Made by a program: the position numbers and the translations under genes. Shown here one piece after another: positions 18,814 through 27,608 of a stretch of DNA of 64,000 nt. The notes under the pieces were generated by a model. That model was not told the origin of the DNA. It was given only the letters and a program-made list of their open reading frames with translations, and made no database searches. The stretch is from positions 1 through 64,000 of the forward strand of contig NZ_CALUXO010000046.1 in the NCBI RefSeq assembly GCF_944324745.1, read 5' to 3'. The stretch comes from an uncultured Thomasclavelia sp. (GTDB lineage Bacteria; Bacillota_I; Bacilli_A; Erysipelotrichales; Coprobacillaceae). Position 1 is the stretch's first letter. Every line of letters begins with the position of its first letter.

Positions 18814-20207
18814 TGGCAAAACCAAATATGTCACCCACAAAGGTTCCAATGCCTGAACAAGAACCAAATGTTAGAAATAAAAACTTTGATGAAGTTGCTT
18901 TAGGATATACAAAAGAAATGGCAATGGAAGAAGCAACTCGTTGTTTACATTGTCGTAATAGTCCATGTAAAAATGGATGTCCAGTAGGAGTACCAATTCC
19001 TGAATTCATTAAAGAAGTTGCTGAAGGAAACTTCGAAGAAGCTTATAACATTATTACTAGTGAAAATGCTTTACCTGCTATTTGTGGACGTGTTTGTCCT
19101 CAAGAAAATCAATGTGAAGGTAAATGTGTTCGTGGAATAAAAAATGAACCAGTAGGAATCGGTCGGCTTGAAAGATTCGTAGCTGATTATCATATGGCTC
19201 ACGGTAAACCAGCTGAATTAAATATTAAACCAAATGGTAAAAAAGTAGCTATTATTGGTTCAGGACCTGCTGGAATTACCTGTGCTGGTGAATTGGCTAA
19301 AAAAGGTTATAAAGTAACTGTGTTTGAAGCATTACATAAAACTGGTGGGGTTCTTTCATATGGAATCCCAGAATTCCGTTTACCAAAAGATTTAGTACAA
19401 CGTGAAGTAGATACAGTTGCTGCTTTAGGTGTTGATTTTGAAACTAATGTTGTTGTTGGTAGATCAATTACAATTGATGAATTACAAGAACAAGGATATC
19501 AAGGAATTTTCATTGGTAGTGGGGCAGGATTACCTCGTTTCCAAAATATTCCAGGTGAAAATTTAAACGGTGTTTATGCAGCTAATGAATTTTTAACACG
19601 TGTTAACTTAATGAAAGGTTATCAATTCCCAGAACATCCAACACCAGTTAAAATTAGCGATACTGTTTGTGTTATTGGGGCTGGTAACGTAGCGATGGAT
19701 GCTGCTAGAACTGCTAAACGTTTAGGTGCTAAAAATGTTTATATTGTTTACCGTCGTGGTGTTGATGAAATTCCAGCTCGTGCTGAAGAAGTACATCATG
19801 CTAAAGAAGAAGGTATCATCTTTAAATTATTGACGAATCCAGTTAAAATCGAAGGAGAAGATGGATGGGTTAAGTCAATGGAATGTGTACAAATGGAACT
19901 TGGAGAACCAGATGATTCTGGAAGAAGACGTCCAGTTGTGATCGAAGGTTCTAACTTTGTTATTGAAACTGGAACGGTTATCGTTGCCATTGGTCAAAGT
20001 CCAAATCCATTAATTAGACAAACTACTCCAGGTCTAGAAACTCAAAAATGGGGTGGTATCATTGTTGATGAAGATACAATGAAAACTAGCAAAGAAGGTG
20101 TCTTCGCTGGTGGTGATGCAGTAACTGGTGCGGCAACAGTAATTCTAGCTATGGGTGCTGGTAAAACGGCAGCAAAAGCGATGGATGAATATTTATCAAA
20201 GTTATAA
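18813..20207 (+). CDS. nfnB: NADH-dependent ferredoxin:NADP+ oxidoreductase, subunit B (GltD-like)
   Basis: Bifurcating subunit related to the glutamate synthase small chain, 464 residues. N-terminal [4Fe-4S] cysteines occur in CLHCRNSPCKNGCPVG and CGRVCPQENQCEGKC. Then come the FAD motif IGSGPAGITCAGELA and the NADPH motif IGAGNVAMDAARTAKRLGA, with FAGGDAVTGAATVILAMGAG at the end. No gltA/gltB large subunit is nearby, and the pairing with the NfnA-type gene argues for Nfn rather than glutamate synthase. Confidence 0.92.
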   Translation: MAKPNMSPTKVPMPEQEPNVRNKNFDEVALGYTKEMAMEEATRCLHCRNSPCKNGCPVGVPIPEFIKEVAEGNFEEAYNIITSENALPAICGRVCPQENQCEGKCVRGIKNEPVGIGRLERFVADYHMAHGKPAELNIKPNGKKVAIIGSGPAGITCAGELAKKGYKVTVFEALHKTGGVLSYGIPEFRLPKDLVQREVDTVAALGVDFETNVVVGRSITIDELQEQGYQGIFIGSGAGLPRFQNIPGENLNGVYAANEFLTRVNLMKGYQFPEHPTPVKISDTVCVIGAGNVAMDAARTAKRLGAKNVYIVYRRGVDEIPARAEEVHHAKEEGIIFKLLTNPVKIEGEDGWVKSMECVQMELGEPDDSGRRRPVVIEGSNFVIETGTVIVAIGQSPNPLIRQTTPGLETQKWGGIIVDEDTMKTSKEGVFAGGDAVTGAATVILAMGAGKTAAKAMDEYLSKL

Positions 20208-20215
20208 AATAAATG

Positions 20216-20246
20216 ATCAACTCTAAATAATTAGAGTTGATTTTTT
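20216..20246 (+). terminator. Terminator of nfnAB
   Basis: Perfect 11 bp stem ATCAACTCTAA / TTAGAGTTGAT with T6. Confidence 0.9.
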
Positions 20247-20275
20247 AATTATTAACATCTAATGATAATATTATG

Positions 20276-20305
20276 TTACAATTAGTTATAGGTAACTAAC
20301 TGTAA
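20276..20305. promoter_or_regulatory. Palindromic operator before the flavin oxidoreductase
   Basis: TTACA-a-TTAGTTA-tagg-TAACTAA-c-TGTAA is a 30 bp palindrome with a single mismatched pair, ending at the ribosome site. It resembles the GTTA/TAAC-type operators of HxlR-family (YodB-like) quinone sensors, but no such regulator is adjacent. Confidence 0.55.
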
Positions 20306-20317
20306 GGAGGAGTCGGA

Positions 20318-20902
20318 GTGCAAGTATTAATAATCTATTGTCATCCTAGTGCTAATAGTTTTACTGCTGCTGTTAAGGATGCATTTATTAAAGGATTGCA
20401 AGACGGAAATCATCAATATGAATTAATTGATTTATATCAGGAAAATTTCCATGAAACCTTTAGTGAAGAAGAATACATGCGTGAAGCATTTTATAATGAT
20501 AGTTTACCAATAGCTAAAGATGTTATTAAAATGCAGGAAAAAATAAATCAATCCAATGTTTTAGTGTTTATTTATCCAGTTTTCTGGACTGAAGCACCAG
20601 CTAAATTAGTGGGCTGGTTTCAACGGGTCTGGACTTATGGATTTGCTTATGGAGATAAAGCAACGATGAAACAATTGGAAAAAGTGTTATTTCTAGTAAC
20701 CATGGGTGGTGATTTACACGAAGAATTACGGCAAAGGCAAGTTGTAGCGATGAAGACGGTAATGTTAGAAGATCGTATTAGTAATCGTGCTAAAGAAAAA
20801 GAAATGATTGTTTTTGATCGAATGTCTCGTGATTATCCAAATCGTCGCGAGAATTTTGACCGCTTTTTAAATCAGGCTTATCAATTAGGAAAAGAACTAT
20901 AA
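20318..20902 (+). CDS. NAD(P)H oxidoreductase, flavodoxin-like fold (MdaB/KefF type)
   Basis: 194 residues, cytosolic. It starts with GTG at 20318 after a good AAGGAGG. The FMN phosphate loop is YCHPSANSFT, and FIYPVFWTEAPAKLVGWFQRVW matches the quinone reductase family that uses NAD(P)H and bound flavin to reduce quinones two electrons at a time. The 30 bp palindrome just upstream suggests control by a quinone- or electrophile-responsive repressor. A PAS-type regulator gene follows but has its own promoter region. Confidence 0.82.
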   Translation: MQVLIIYCHPSANSFTAAVKDAFIKGLQDGNHQYELIDLYQENFHETFSEEEYMREAFYNDSLPIAKDVIKMQEKINQSNVLVFIYPVFWTEAPAKLVGWFQRVWTYGFAYGDKATMKQLEKVLFLVTMGGDLHEELRQRQVVAMKTVMLEDRISNRAKEKEMIVFDRMSRDYPNRRENFDRFLNQAYQLGKEL

Positions 20903-21027
20903 TCAATCATTTGTTTATCTTTGTGATAAAAAAATTATGATTTGTTGTAGTATTTATTATCATGATAAAAATGCTATTATTTTTTTCTCATTTCGTGTAT
21001 AATTGGCATAAAGGAGTGATAATAGAT

Positions 21028-21693
21028 ATGTATAAATATTTAGAACCATATGCAGCGCTGGTTGAATTTTTAGGGAAGGCATTAGGTGATAATATTGAAA
21101 TTGCTTTGCATGATTTAACTTCCAAAGATCAAGAGATTGTTGCGATTATCAATAATCATAACTCTGGAAGAGAAATAGGTGCTAAATTATCGAATTTGTC
21201 ATTACATTATCTTGAAGAAAAACAATATTTAGATCATGATTATGTAATTAATTATAAAACTACTGGACCAGATGGTAAGTTAATGCGTGCTGCCACATAC
21301 TTTATCAAAGAAGAAGGTAAGGAAATGCCAGTCGGTATGTTGTGTATTAATGTTAATATTTCCGATTTTGAATATTTAACATCAACGATTAAGAAAATTT
21401 TAGGAATCAAAGATGAAAAAGATATTGAATTTAAAATGGATAATCCGGTAGAAATTTTATCTTCGCCATTAGACGAAATGATTGATATGTATATTAAAGA
21501 ATGTCTTGAAAAAATGGGATTCCCAAGCTATTTTCTAGCAGAACGTTTGAATGTAGATGAAAAAATCAAAGTTGTAAAATATTTACAGGAAAAGGGAACA
21601 TTTAAAGTAAAAGGTGCCATCGTTTTAGTAGCTGAAAAATTAGCTGTTTCAGAACCAACAGTATATCGTTATTTGAAAAAAATGGAAAAATAG
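21028..21693 (+). CDS. YheO-type PAS/HTH transcription regulator
   Basis: 221 residues from the ATG at 21028, which follows AAGGAG; an upstream in-frame ATG lacks a site. The N-terminal YheO (PAS-like) domain begins YLEPYAALVEFLGKALGDNIEIALHDL and has MLCINVNISDFEYL. The C-terminus carries a helix-turn-helix of the HTH_22 kind (KGAIVLVAEKLAVSEPTVYRYLKKM). Targets are unknown. It is 9 bases upstream of the pyrophosphatase gene, so the two may be one transcript. Confidence 0.8.
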   Translation: MYKYLEPYAALVEFLGKALGDNIEIALHDLTSKDQEIVAIINNHNSGREIGAKLSNLSLHYLEEKQYLDHDYVINYKTTGPDGKLMRAATYFIKEEGKEMPVGMLCINVNISDFEYLTSTIKKILGIKDEKDIEFKMDNPVEILSSPLDEMIDMYIKECLEKMGFPSYFLAERLNVDEKIKVVKYLQEKGTFKVKGAIVLVAEKLAVSEPTVYRYLKKMEK

Positions 21694-21702
21694 GAGGAAA
21701 AG

Positions 21703-23343
21703 ATGAACGAGGTAGTATATGTAAGCGGACATAAAAATCCTGATACTGATAGTATATGTTCAGCGATTGCTTATTCGTATTTATTAAAAGCAATTAATCG
21801 TTATAATGCTGTTCCAGTCAGATTAGGGGAAATCAATCGGGAAACTGAATATGTTTTAAAAAGATTTGATATCGAAATTCCGATGTTATTAAAAACAGTA
21901 AAACAAAAAGTGGAAGATTTAAATTATGATAAAGTGACAGTTTTTTCTAAAGAACTAACATTAAAAACAGCATGGGATTTAATGAAACAGCAAAATCTTA
22001 AATCAGCACCAATATTAGATGATCATGGTCAATTATTAGGTTTACTTTCAACATCTAATATTGTTGAAGGATTTATGGAAAAATGGGATAGCAGCTTATT
22101 AAAAGATGCGCATACTCCAATTGAAAATGTAATTGATACATTAGAAGCTTCAATTTTATATTTAAATAGTAATTTGAAGACAATTAATGGTAATTTACAT
22201 ATTGCCGCAATGCGTGGTGAAGAAGCTAAAAAACGGATTAAACCAGGTGATATCGTTATCGTTGGTGGTGACCGGGATGATGCAGTTAAATCATTGATTG
22301 AAGCTCAAGTTTCCTTGATTATTTTAACTGGATCACTTGAATTAGAACCAGAAATGCTTGATTTGTTGAAAGAAAAAGGAATCAGTGTTATTTCGACACC
22401 ATTTAATACTTATTTAACTTCACAACAAATTATTCAGGCAATACCGGTAGAACATATTATGCAAAAAGGCAATTTAAAAACTTTTACTACCGATGATACA
22501 TTAGATCATGTTAAAGAAGTGATGAGTGAAACTCGTTTTAGAAGCTATCCAGTACTTGATTTAAACAATCGTTGTGTTGGTAGTATCTCTCGTTTTGCAT
22601 TATTAAAAGGATTAAGAAAAAAAGTTATCTTAGTTGATCACAACGAACGTGGTCAATCAATTCCTGGAATTGAAGAAGCCGATATATTGGAAATTGTTGA
22701 TCATCACCGTGTTGCTGATATCCAGACAGTTGGACCTTTATTATTTAGAGGGGAACCACTTGGTTCAACAGCAACGATCATTACTAAAATCTTTGATGAA
22801 TTAGATGTTGAAATACCAAAATCAATTGCTGGTATTTTATTAGGAGCTATTTTATCAGACACATTATTATTCAAATCACCTACATGTACGCCAGTAGATA
22901 CTAAGATGGCTCGTAAACTATCTAAAATTGCTGATGTGCAAATTCAAGAATTTGCTATGGATATGTTTAAAGCCGGTACATCATTAGCTGGTAAGACTGT
23001 TGAAGAAATCTTTAACCAAGATTTTAAAAAGTTCCCATTTGAAAATGGAACTGTAGGTGTTGGACAAGTCAATACGATGGATATCGATGGTTTTGCTTCA
23101 TATAAAGCTGACATGTTAGATTATATGAATCAATTTGCCCAAGATAATAATTTAGACTTTGTCTTATTGCTATTAACTGATGTTATCAATGCTAATAGTG
23201 AAATTTTTGCCGCAGGACCAAAGGCTTATTTGGTTGAACAGGCATTTAATATCAAATTAAATGAAAGTCAAGCTACTTTAGAGGGAGTTATTTCTCGTAA
23301 AAAACAAGTAGTTCCAGCTATTACTGCAGTAATGAGTAATTAA
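21703..23343 (+). CDS. ppaC: Manganese-dependent inorganic pyrophosphatase with CBS and DRTGG domains
   Basis: Family II PPase with a regulatory insert, 546 residues. DHH part: GHKNPDTDS at residues 9-17, the VDHNERGQ stretch and EIVDHHRVAD (DHH). The insert between them has CBS (about 70-125), DRTGG (about 130-245) and CBS (about 250-300), which bind AMP/ATP or diadenosine nucleotides and tune activity. The C-terminal DHHA2 domain ends with SRKKQVVP, the substrate-binding motif. It is two bases upstream of rqcP. Confidence 0.93.
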   Translation: MNEVVYVSGHKNPDTDSICSAIAYSYLLKAINRYNAVPVRLGEINRETEYVLKRFDIEIPMLLKTVKQKVEDLNYDKVTVFSKELTLKTAWDLMKQQNLKSAPILDDHGQLLGLLSTSNIVEGFMEKWDSSLLKDAHTPIENVIDTLEASILYLNSNLKTINGNLHIAAMRGEEAKKRIKPGDIVIVGGDRDDAVKSLIEAQVSLIILTGSLELEPEMLDLLKEKGISVISTPFNTYLTSQQIIQAIPVEHIMQKGNLKTFTTDDTLDHVKEVMSETRFRSYPVLDLNNRCVGSISRFALLKGLRKKVILVDHNERGQSIPGIEEADILEIVDHHRVADIQTVGPLLFRGEPLGSTATIITKIFDELDVEIPKSIAGILLGAILSDTLLFKSPTCTPVDTKMARKLSKIADVQIQEFAMDMFKAGTSLAGKTVEEIFNQDFKKFPFENGTVGVGQVNTMDIDGFASYKADMLDYMNQFAQDNNLDFVLLLLTDVINANSEIFAAGPKAYLVEQAFNIKLNESQATLEGVISRKKQVVPAITAVMSN

Positions 23344-23345
23344 AT

Positions 23346-23612
23346 ATGAGATTAGATAAATTTTTAAAAGTATCTAGAATTATTAAGCGTCGAACACTTT
23401 CTAAAGAAATTAGTGAGAGCTCTCGTGTTAAAGTTAATGGTAAAGTGGCTAAACCTAGTACCCGATTAAAAGTCGGTGATGAGATAGAAATTGAGTTTGG
23501 TCGGTCTTTGTTAACGGTTGAAGTAAAAGAACTAAGAGAGCATGTTTTAAAAGAAGATAGTACGATGCTATATGAAATTATTAAAGAAGAAAGAATTAAT
23601 CGAGATATCTAG
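23346..23612 (+). CDS. rqcP: S4-domain RNA-binding protein RqcP (YabO/HslR-like)
   Basis: 88 residues that are essentially one S4 domain: MRLDKFLKVSRIIKRRTLSKE, then VKVNGKVAKPSTRLKVGDEIEIEFG. RqcP works with RqcH in adding alanine tails to nascent chains on stalled 50S subunits. In Bacillus the gene is followed directly by yabP-yabQ-divIC. Here those genes come 2.2 kb later, with an aminopeptidase and GrpB gene in between. Its stop codon lies within the terminator stem. Confidence 0.88.
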   Translation: MRLDKFLKVSRIIKRRTLSKEISESSRVKVNGKVAKPSTRLKVGDEIEIEFGRSLLTVEVKELREHVLKEDSTMLYEIIKEERINRDI

Positions 23613-23636
23613 GCAACTAGATATCTTTATTTTTAT
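23603..23636 (+). terminator. Terminator of ppaC-rqcP
   Basis: AGATATCTAG / CTAGATATCT stem, GCAA loop, then TTTATTTTTATT. Confidence 0.85.
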
Positions 23637-23698
23637 TAAATTGTTTGTAAGTAAATAAAAAAAGGTATACTATATTATATAGTAAAAGGAGGAATTAT

Positions 23699-25066
23699 AT
23701 GTACGCAAAAGTTGCATGGGAAAAGTATGATGATAAGCAAATAGAAGAAATCATGGCTTTTAATGAAGAATATAAAAGATTTATTACTAATGGTAAAACA
23801 GAGAGATTATGTGTTAAACAAAGTATCAGTTTAGCTAAGGAACAAGGATTTAAAGAATTAAGTGAATATGATGAGTTAAAACCTGGAGATAAAGTATATG
23901 TTAATAATATGAATAAAAATATTGCTTTATTTGTAATGGGGAAACAACCTTTAGAAAAAGGAATGCGTATTTTAGGAGCGCATATTGATTCACCAAGAAT
24001 GGATCTAAAACAAAATCCATTATATGAAAGTGAAGGGTTTGCGTTATTAGATACTCATTATTATGGTGGGGTAAAAAAATATCAATGGGTAACGATTCCC
24101 CTTTCATTAATTGGAATTGTAGCTAAAAAAGATGGAACAGTAATTGATGTTAATATTGGTGAAGATGAAAATGATCCAGTAGTGGGAATCTCTGATTTAT
24201 TGATTCATTTATCTGCCGATCAATTGAAAAAAGATGCTGCCAAAGTAATTGAAGGTGAAGATTTAGATGTTACAGTTGGCAGCATGCCATTAAAAGATGG
24301 TGAAAAAGATACGGTTAAAGCTAATGTTTTAAGAATTTTAAAAGAAAAATATAATTTTGATGAAGAAGATTTCTTAAGTGCTGAAATTGAAGTTGTACCT
24401 AGCGGTAAAGCTCGCGATTATGGAATGGATCGTAGTATGGTGGCTGGGTATGGTCATGATGATCGCGTTTGTGCTTTTACTTCATTAAAAGCAATCTTAC
24501 AAATGAACGATCCTGAATATACTAGCTGCTGTATTTTAGTTGATAAAGAAGAAATTGGTAGCGTTGGAGCTACTGGTGCGCATTCATTATTTTTTGAAAA
24601 CACAGTTGCCTTATTGTTAGAAAAACAAGGAATCGACAGTTTTGTTAAAACTAGACAGGCAATGGCTAATTCTAAAATGTTATCTAGTGATGTTAGTGCT
24701 GGTGTTGATCCATTATATTTAAGTGTCAATGATAAGAAAAATGCAGCTTACTTAGGTAAGGGAATTGTCTTTAATAAATATACTGGTTCTCGTGGTAAAA
24801 GCGGGTCTAATGATGCTAATGGTGAATACATGGCTGAAATTAGAAAAGTTTTAGACGATGATAATGTTTATTATCAAACTGCTGAATTAGGAAAAGTAGA
24901 CCAAGGCGGTGGGGGAACGATCGCTTATATTTTAGGTAACTATAACATGAATGTTATCGATGCTGGTGTTGCTGTCTTAAATATGCATGCACCAATGGAA
25001 GTTGTCAGCAAAGTAGATGTTTATGAAGCGTATTTAGCTTATTGTTCATTTTTAAAAAATATTTAG
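23699..25066 (+). CDS. M18-family aminopeptidase
   Basis: Cytosolic dizinc aminopeptidase of 455 residues. Metal ligands and signature blocks include GAHIDSPRMDLKQNPLYE (His), GYGHDDRVCAFTSL (bridging Asp), LVDKEEIGSVGATGAHS (catalytic Glu pair) and the final VLNMHAPMEVVSKVD (His). It clears peptides by removing N-terminal residues. GGAGG precedes the ATG. Terminators on both sides make it a single-gene unit set into the yabO-divIC region. Confidence 0.92.
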   Translation: MYAKVAWEKYDDKQIEEIMAFNEEYKRFITNGKTERLCVKQSISLAKEQGFKELSEYDELKPGDKVYVNNMNKNIALFVMGKQPLEKGMRILGAHIDSPRMDLKQNPLYESEGFALLDTHYYGGVKKYQWVTIPLSLIGIVAKKDGTVIDVNIGEDENDPVVGISDLLIHLSADQLKKDAAKVIEGEDLDVTVGSMPLKDGEKDTVKANVLRILKEKYNFDEEDFLSAEIEVVPSGKARDYGMDRSMVAGYGHDDRVCAFTSLKAILQMNDPEYTSCCILVDKEEIGSVGATGAHSLFFENTVALLLEKQGIDSFVKTRQAMANSKMLSSDVSAGVDPLYLSVNDKKNAAYLGKGIVFNKYTGSRGKSGSNDANGEYMAEIRKVLDDDNVYYQTAELGKVDQGGGGTIAYILGNYNMNVIDAGVAVLNMHAPMEVVSKVDVYEAYLAYCSFLKNI

Positions 25067-25096
25067 ATATTTGGCCTAGCCAGATATCTTTTTTTA
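25065..25096 (+). terminator. Terminator of the M18 gene
   Basis: AGATAT...GGC-cta-GCC...ATATCT stem with a run of seven Ts. Confidence 0.8.
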
Positions 25097-25229
25097 TGCT
25101 TATTTATATTTAGCTGGTTAGATATGGGACAAATAGCGCGAAAAATTACATAAAGTGAAAAAAATTGAATCTCTATCTTGTGTTAATATCAATAAATCTA
25201 GTACAATTAGATAAAGGCGGTGATAGAAA

Positions 25230-25757
25230 TTGGATAAAGTTGAAGTTGTAGACTATGATGAAAATTGGCCACGTAAATATGTTTATGAGGCAAACATTAT
25301 TAGAAATATTCTTGCTGGTGAGTTAATCACCATTACCCATATTGGATCGACCGCGGTACCTGGTTTAAAAGCTAAGCCAATTATTGATATTTTAGTTTTT
25401 GTCAAGGATGTAAGCGCTTTGGATGATTTAGATGATAAGTTTAAAGAGGCTGGATATCTGTGTTTAAAAGAGGATGGAATTAAGGGTAGAAGATTTTTTA
25501 TGAAAGAAGATAATTCCGTTCATGTTCATGCTTATGACGCCAATAATCGAGATCGAATTGAAGCGCTAATAGCTTTTTATGATTATTTAAAGGATCATCC
25601 TGATGTAGCTAAAGAATATGAAGATTTAAAAGTGAAATTGGCGAAGAAATATCCTCGAAATATAAAAAAATACAGTCAGGGAAAGGCGGCATTTACTAAG
25701 GAAATTGAGACAAAAGCTTTGTATCAATATCGTCATAAAGATATTGAACAAATCTAG
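25230..25757 (+). CDS. GrpB/UPF0157 family protein
   Basis: 175 residues with a nucleotidyltransferase-like fold. The family signature is visible: VEVVDYDENWPRKYVYE at the start, THIGSTAVPGLKAKPIIDILV, and HVHAYD. The start is TTG, with AAGGCGGTGAT as ribosome site; no ATG lies near. Some GrpB-type proteins are linked to CoA or dephospho-CoA metabolism, but the role is not established. It sits directly before yabP. Confidence 0.82.
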   Translation: MDKVEVVDYDENWPRKYVYEANIIRNILAGELITITHIGSTAVPGLKAKPIIDILVFVKDVSALDDLDDKFKEAGYLCLKEDGIKGRRFFMKEDNSVHVHAYDANNRDRIEALIAFYDYLKDHPDVAKEYEDLKVKLAKKYPRNIKKYSQGKAAFTKEIETKALYQYRHKDIEQI

Positions 25758-25804
25758 AGTTCTAAGTTATCTCTATTTGCATATTTATTAGTGGAGGTAA
25801 TTTT

Positions 25805-26101
25805 ATGGACAATAATAATATTCGCTTTGAGCATACTCCTTATCATAATGTTTATTTAAAAGATCGAAAAAATATTGAATTGACGGGAGTGAAGAATATT
25901 GAAAGTTTTGATTCTTTAGAATTTTTAATTGAAACTTCATTAGGTTTTTTAAATATTACTGGAACTGAGTTATCATTGACTCGGTTAGATCAAGAAAAAA
26001 GTGAAGTAAGTATTAAAGGAAATATTGATTCGATTTCTTATGTATCGAATAAAAAGAGTTCTAAAAGTAAAGAGAGTGTTTTTAATAAGCTACTTAAATA
26101 A
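25805..26101 (+). CDS. yabP: Sporulation protein YabP
   Basis: 98 residues. It matches the YabP/YqfC pattern: HNVYLKDRKNIELTGVKNIESFDSLEFLIET, then GFLNITGTELSLTRLDQEKSEVSIKGNIDSISY (beta-rich). YabP is made under sigma-E in the mother cell and is needed for normal spore maturation in Bacillus. GTGGAGGT precedes the ATG. The stop overlaps the yabQ start (TAATG), so yabP-yabQ-divIC form one operon. Confidence 0.85.
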   Translation: MDNNNIRFEHTPYHNVYLKDRKNIELTGVKNIESFDSLEFLIETSLGFLNITGTELSLTRLDQEKSEVSIKGNIDSISYVSNKKSSKSKESVFNKLLK

Positions 26102-26502
26102 TGGATTTAATCAAGCAATTACAAGGGATTAGCTATTCACTGGTATTTGGCTTTCTCTTTACTTTTGTTTATAGTTTTATCAACTCTTTGTTTTATAAAT
26201 ACCACAAGAGTATATTTAGATATATTCTACAGCTGGTTATTGGTGTTGCTTTTGGGTGTTGCTATTATTTTGGTTTGTTAATGATCAACAATGGAGTTAT
26301 TAGATTTTATTTTATTATCAGTTTATTAGCTGGTTATGTTTTATATCTTAACTATTATAATTATTATTTGATTGTGGTAATTGAAGCTGTAATTAAAGGA
26401 TTAAAATATATTTTATCCCCAATTATATTCATTTTTAGAAAAATTAATGCTATAATAGGGCACATGAAGAAGGTGATTAGATGGCTAAAAAAAGAAAAAT
26501 GA
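26101..26502 (+). CDS. yabQ: Spore cortex protein YabQ
   Basis: 133 residues with about four membrane helices. It has the YabQ arrangement of an N-terminal LQGISYSLVFGFLFTFVYSFINSL helix pair and a basic C-terminal tail (FRKINAIIGHMKKVIRWLKKEK). YabQ localises to the forespore membrane and is needed for cortex formation. It overlaps yabP by one base and divIC by 22 bases. Identity rests on topology and synteny, as sequence conservation in this family is low. Confidence 0.8.
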   Translation: MDLIKQLQGISYSLVFGFLFTFVYSFINSLFYKYHKSIFRYILQLVIGVAFGCCYYFGLLMINNGVIRFYFIISLLAGYVLYLNYYNYYLIVVIEAVIKGLKYILSPIIFIFRKINAIIGHMKKVIRWLKKEK

Positions 26503-26768
26503 TTAAATTAGTAAAAGGTATATCATATATGGTAATTGGTTGTGCTTTAATGATTGTCTTATTTAGCAGTGCTATGAATGTTCTTCAACGACAAGATGAT
26601 ATTGCAGTTTTAGAAAAGCAAAAAGCTGCTGTTGAAAAAGAAAGAGAAGAATTACAAAATGAAGTGGAATTGTTGAATGATGATGACTATGTTGCCAGAT
26701 ATGCAAGAGAAAATTATATTTTTTCGCGTGAAGGGGAACAAGTTTCAATTATTCCAGGAGTAGAATAA
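26481..26768 (+). CDS. divIC: Septum formation initiator DivIC/FtsB-like
   Basis: 95 residues: a basic cytoplasmic start (MAKKRKMIKLVKG), one membrane helix (about 14-31) and an extracellular coiled coil (LEKQKAAVEKEREELQNEVELL), ending in YARENYIFSREGEQ. DivIC forms a complex with FtsL and DivIB at the division septum. AAGGTGAT precedes the ATG. A terminator follows at once. Confidence 0.9.
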   Translation: MAKKRKMIKLVKGISYMVIGCALMIVLFSSAMNVLQRQDDIAVLEKQKAAVEKEREELQNEVELLNDDDYVARYARENYIFSREGEQVSIIPGVE

Positions 26769-26787
26769 GCACTTTGTGCTTATTTTT
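26764..26787 (+). terminator. Terminator of yabP-yabQ-divIC
   Basis: AATAAGCAC / GTGCTTATT stem, TTT loop, T run. Confidence 0.85.
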
Positions 26788-26806
26788 GTGTTTTAGGGGG
26801 TAAAAA

Positions 26807-27586
26807 ATGTTTATTAAAAAGAGTATTTATATGCGATCATTGCGTCGACGTCGTCATATTACTATTTATGTGCCAGATGATTATCAGACTAGTAATAAAC
26901 GCTACCCGGTGTTATATATAAATGATGGTCAAAATGCTTTTTTTGATGAAGAATCATATATGGGCATCAGTTGGGGTTTCTACGATTATGTCAAAGAAAC
27001 TAATTTAGATATTATCATGGTTGCAATTCCATGTAATTTTAATCCTAATAAACGAGAAGATGAATATGGTCCCTGGCCAATTGGAAAAGAAGTTTTAAAA
27101 ATGGAATACGGTGATGATAGTTTACAGATTGGTGGCGAAGGTGATAAGTATTTACGTTTTATTATTAAACAGTTGAAACCGTATATTGATCGTCATTTTC
27201 CTACGATTGTCGATGATTGTGCGATGGTTGGAAGTTCTATGGGTGGTATAATTACCAGCTATGCTGGAATTAAATATGCTGATGTTTTTAAAAAGACTGC
27301 GTCACTTTCAACTGCGTACTGGTTTTATGTAGATGAATTCATTGATCTGATTCATAAAAGTGACATGAGTCCAGTTGAATGTTTTTATTTAGATTTAGGT
27401 GGTAATGAAGGTAATGGCGATGAAGAAATTAGCCGTATTTATTATGAAAGCAATGATATTATTTATGAAGAATTGATCAAGAAATGTGATAAAGTTCATG
27501 TGGAATTCTTTGAAGAGGCAGTTCATAATGAAAGTGAGTGGCGCAAGCGGGTGCCAATCTTCATGGATTTGTTTTATCGCCAATAA
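26807..27586 (+). CDS. Putative esterase (alpha/beta hydrolase, esterase-D/Fes type)
   Basis: 259 residues with no signal peptide, so probably cytosolic. The strand pattern RRRRHITIYVPDDYQ...YPVLYINDGQNAFF fits the putative-esterase family (PF00756). The nucleophile elbow is GSSMGG (Ser in the middle), and the late His lies in FEEAVHNESEWRKRVP. Members cleave carboxylesters such as S-formylglutathione, acyl sugars or ferric siderophores. No neighbour points to a substrate. Confidence 0.82.
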   Translation: MFIKKSIYMRSLRRRRHITIYVPDDYQTSNKRYPVLYINDGQNAFFDEESYMGISWGFYDYVKETNLDIIMVAIPCNFNPNKREDEYGPWPIGKEVLKMEYGDDSLQIGGEGDKYLRFIIKQLKPYIDRHFPTIVDDCAMVGSSMGGIITSYAGIKYADVFKKTASLSTAYWFYVDEFIDLIHKSDMSPVECFYLDLGGNEGNGDEEISRIYYESNDIIYEELIKKCDKVHVEFFEEAVHNESEWRKRVPIFMDLFYRQ

Positions 27587-27608
27587 AAAAGCACTGAGGT
27601 GCTTTTTT
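27585..27608. terminator. Bidirectional terminator
   Basis: AAAAAAGCAC-TGAG-GTGCTTTTTT between two convergent genes. Confidence 0.9.
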
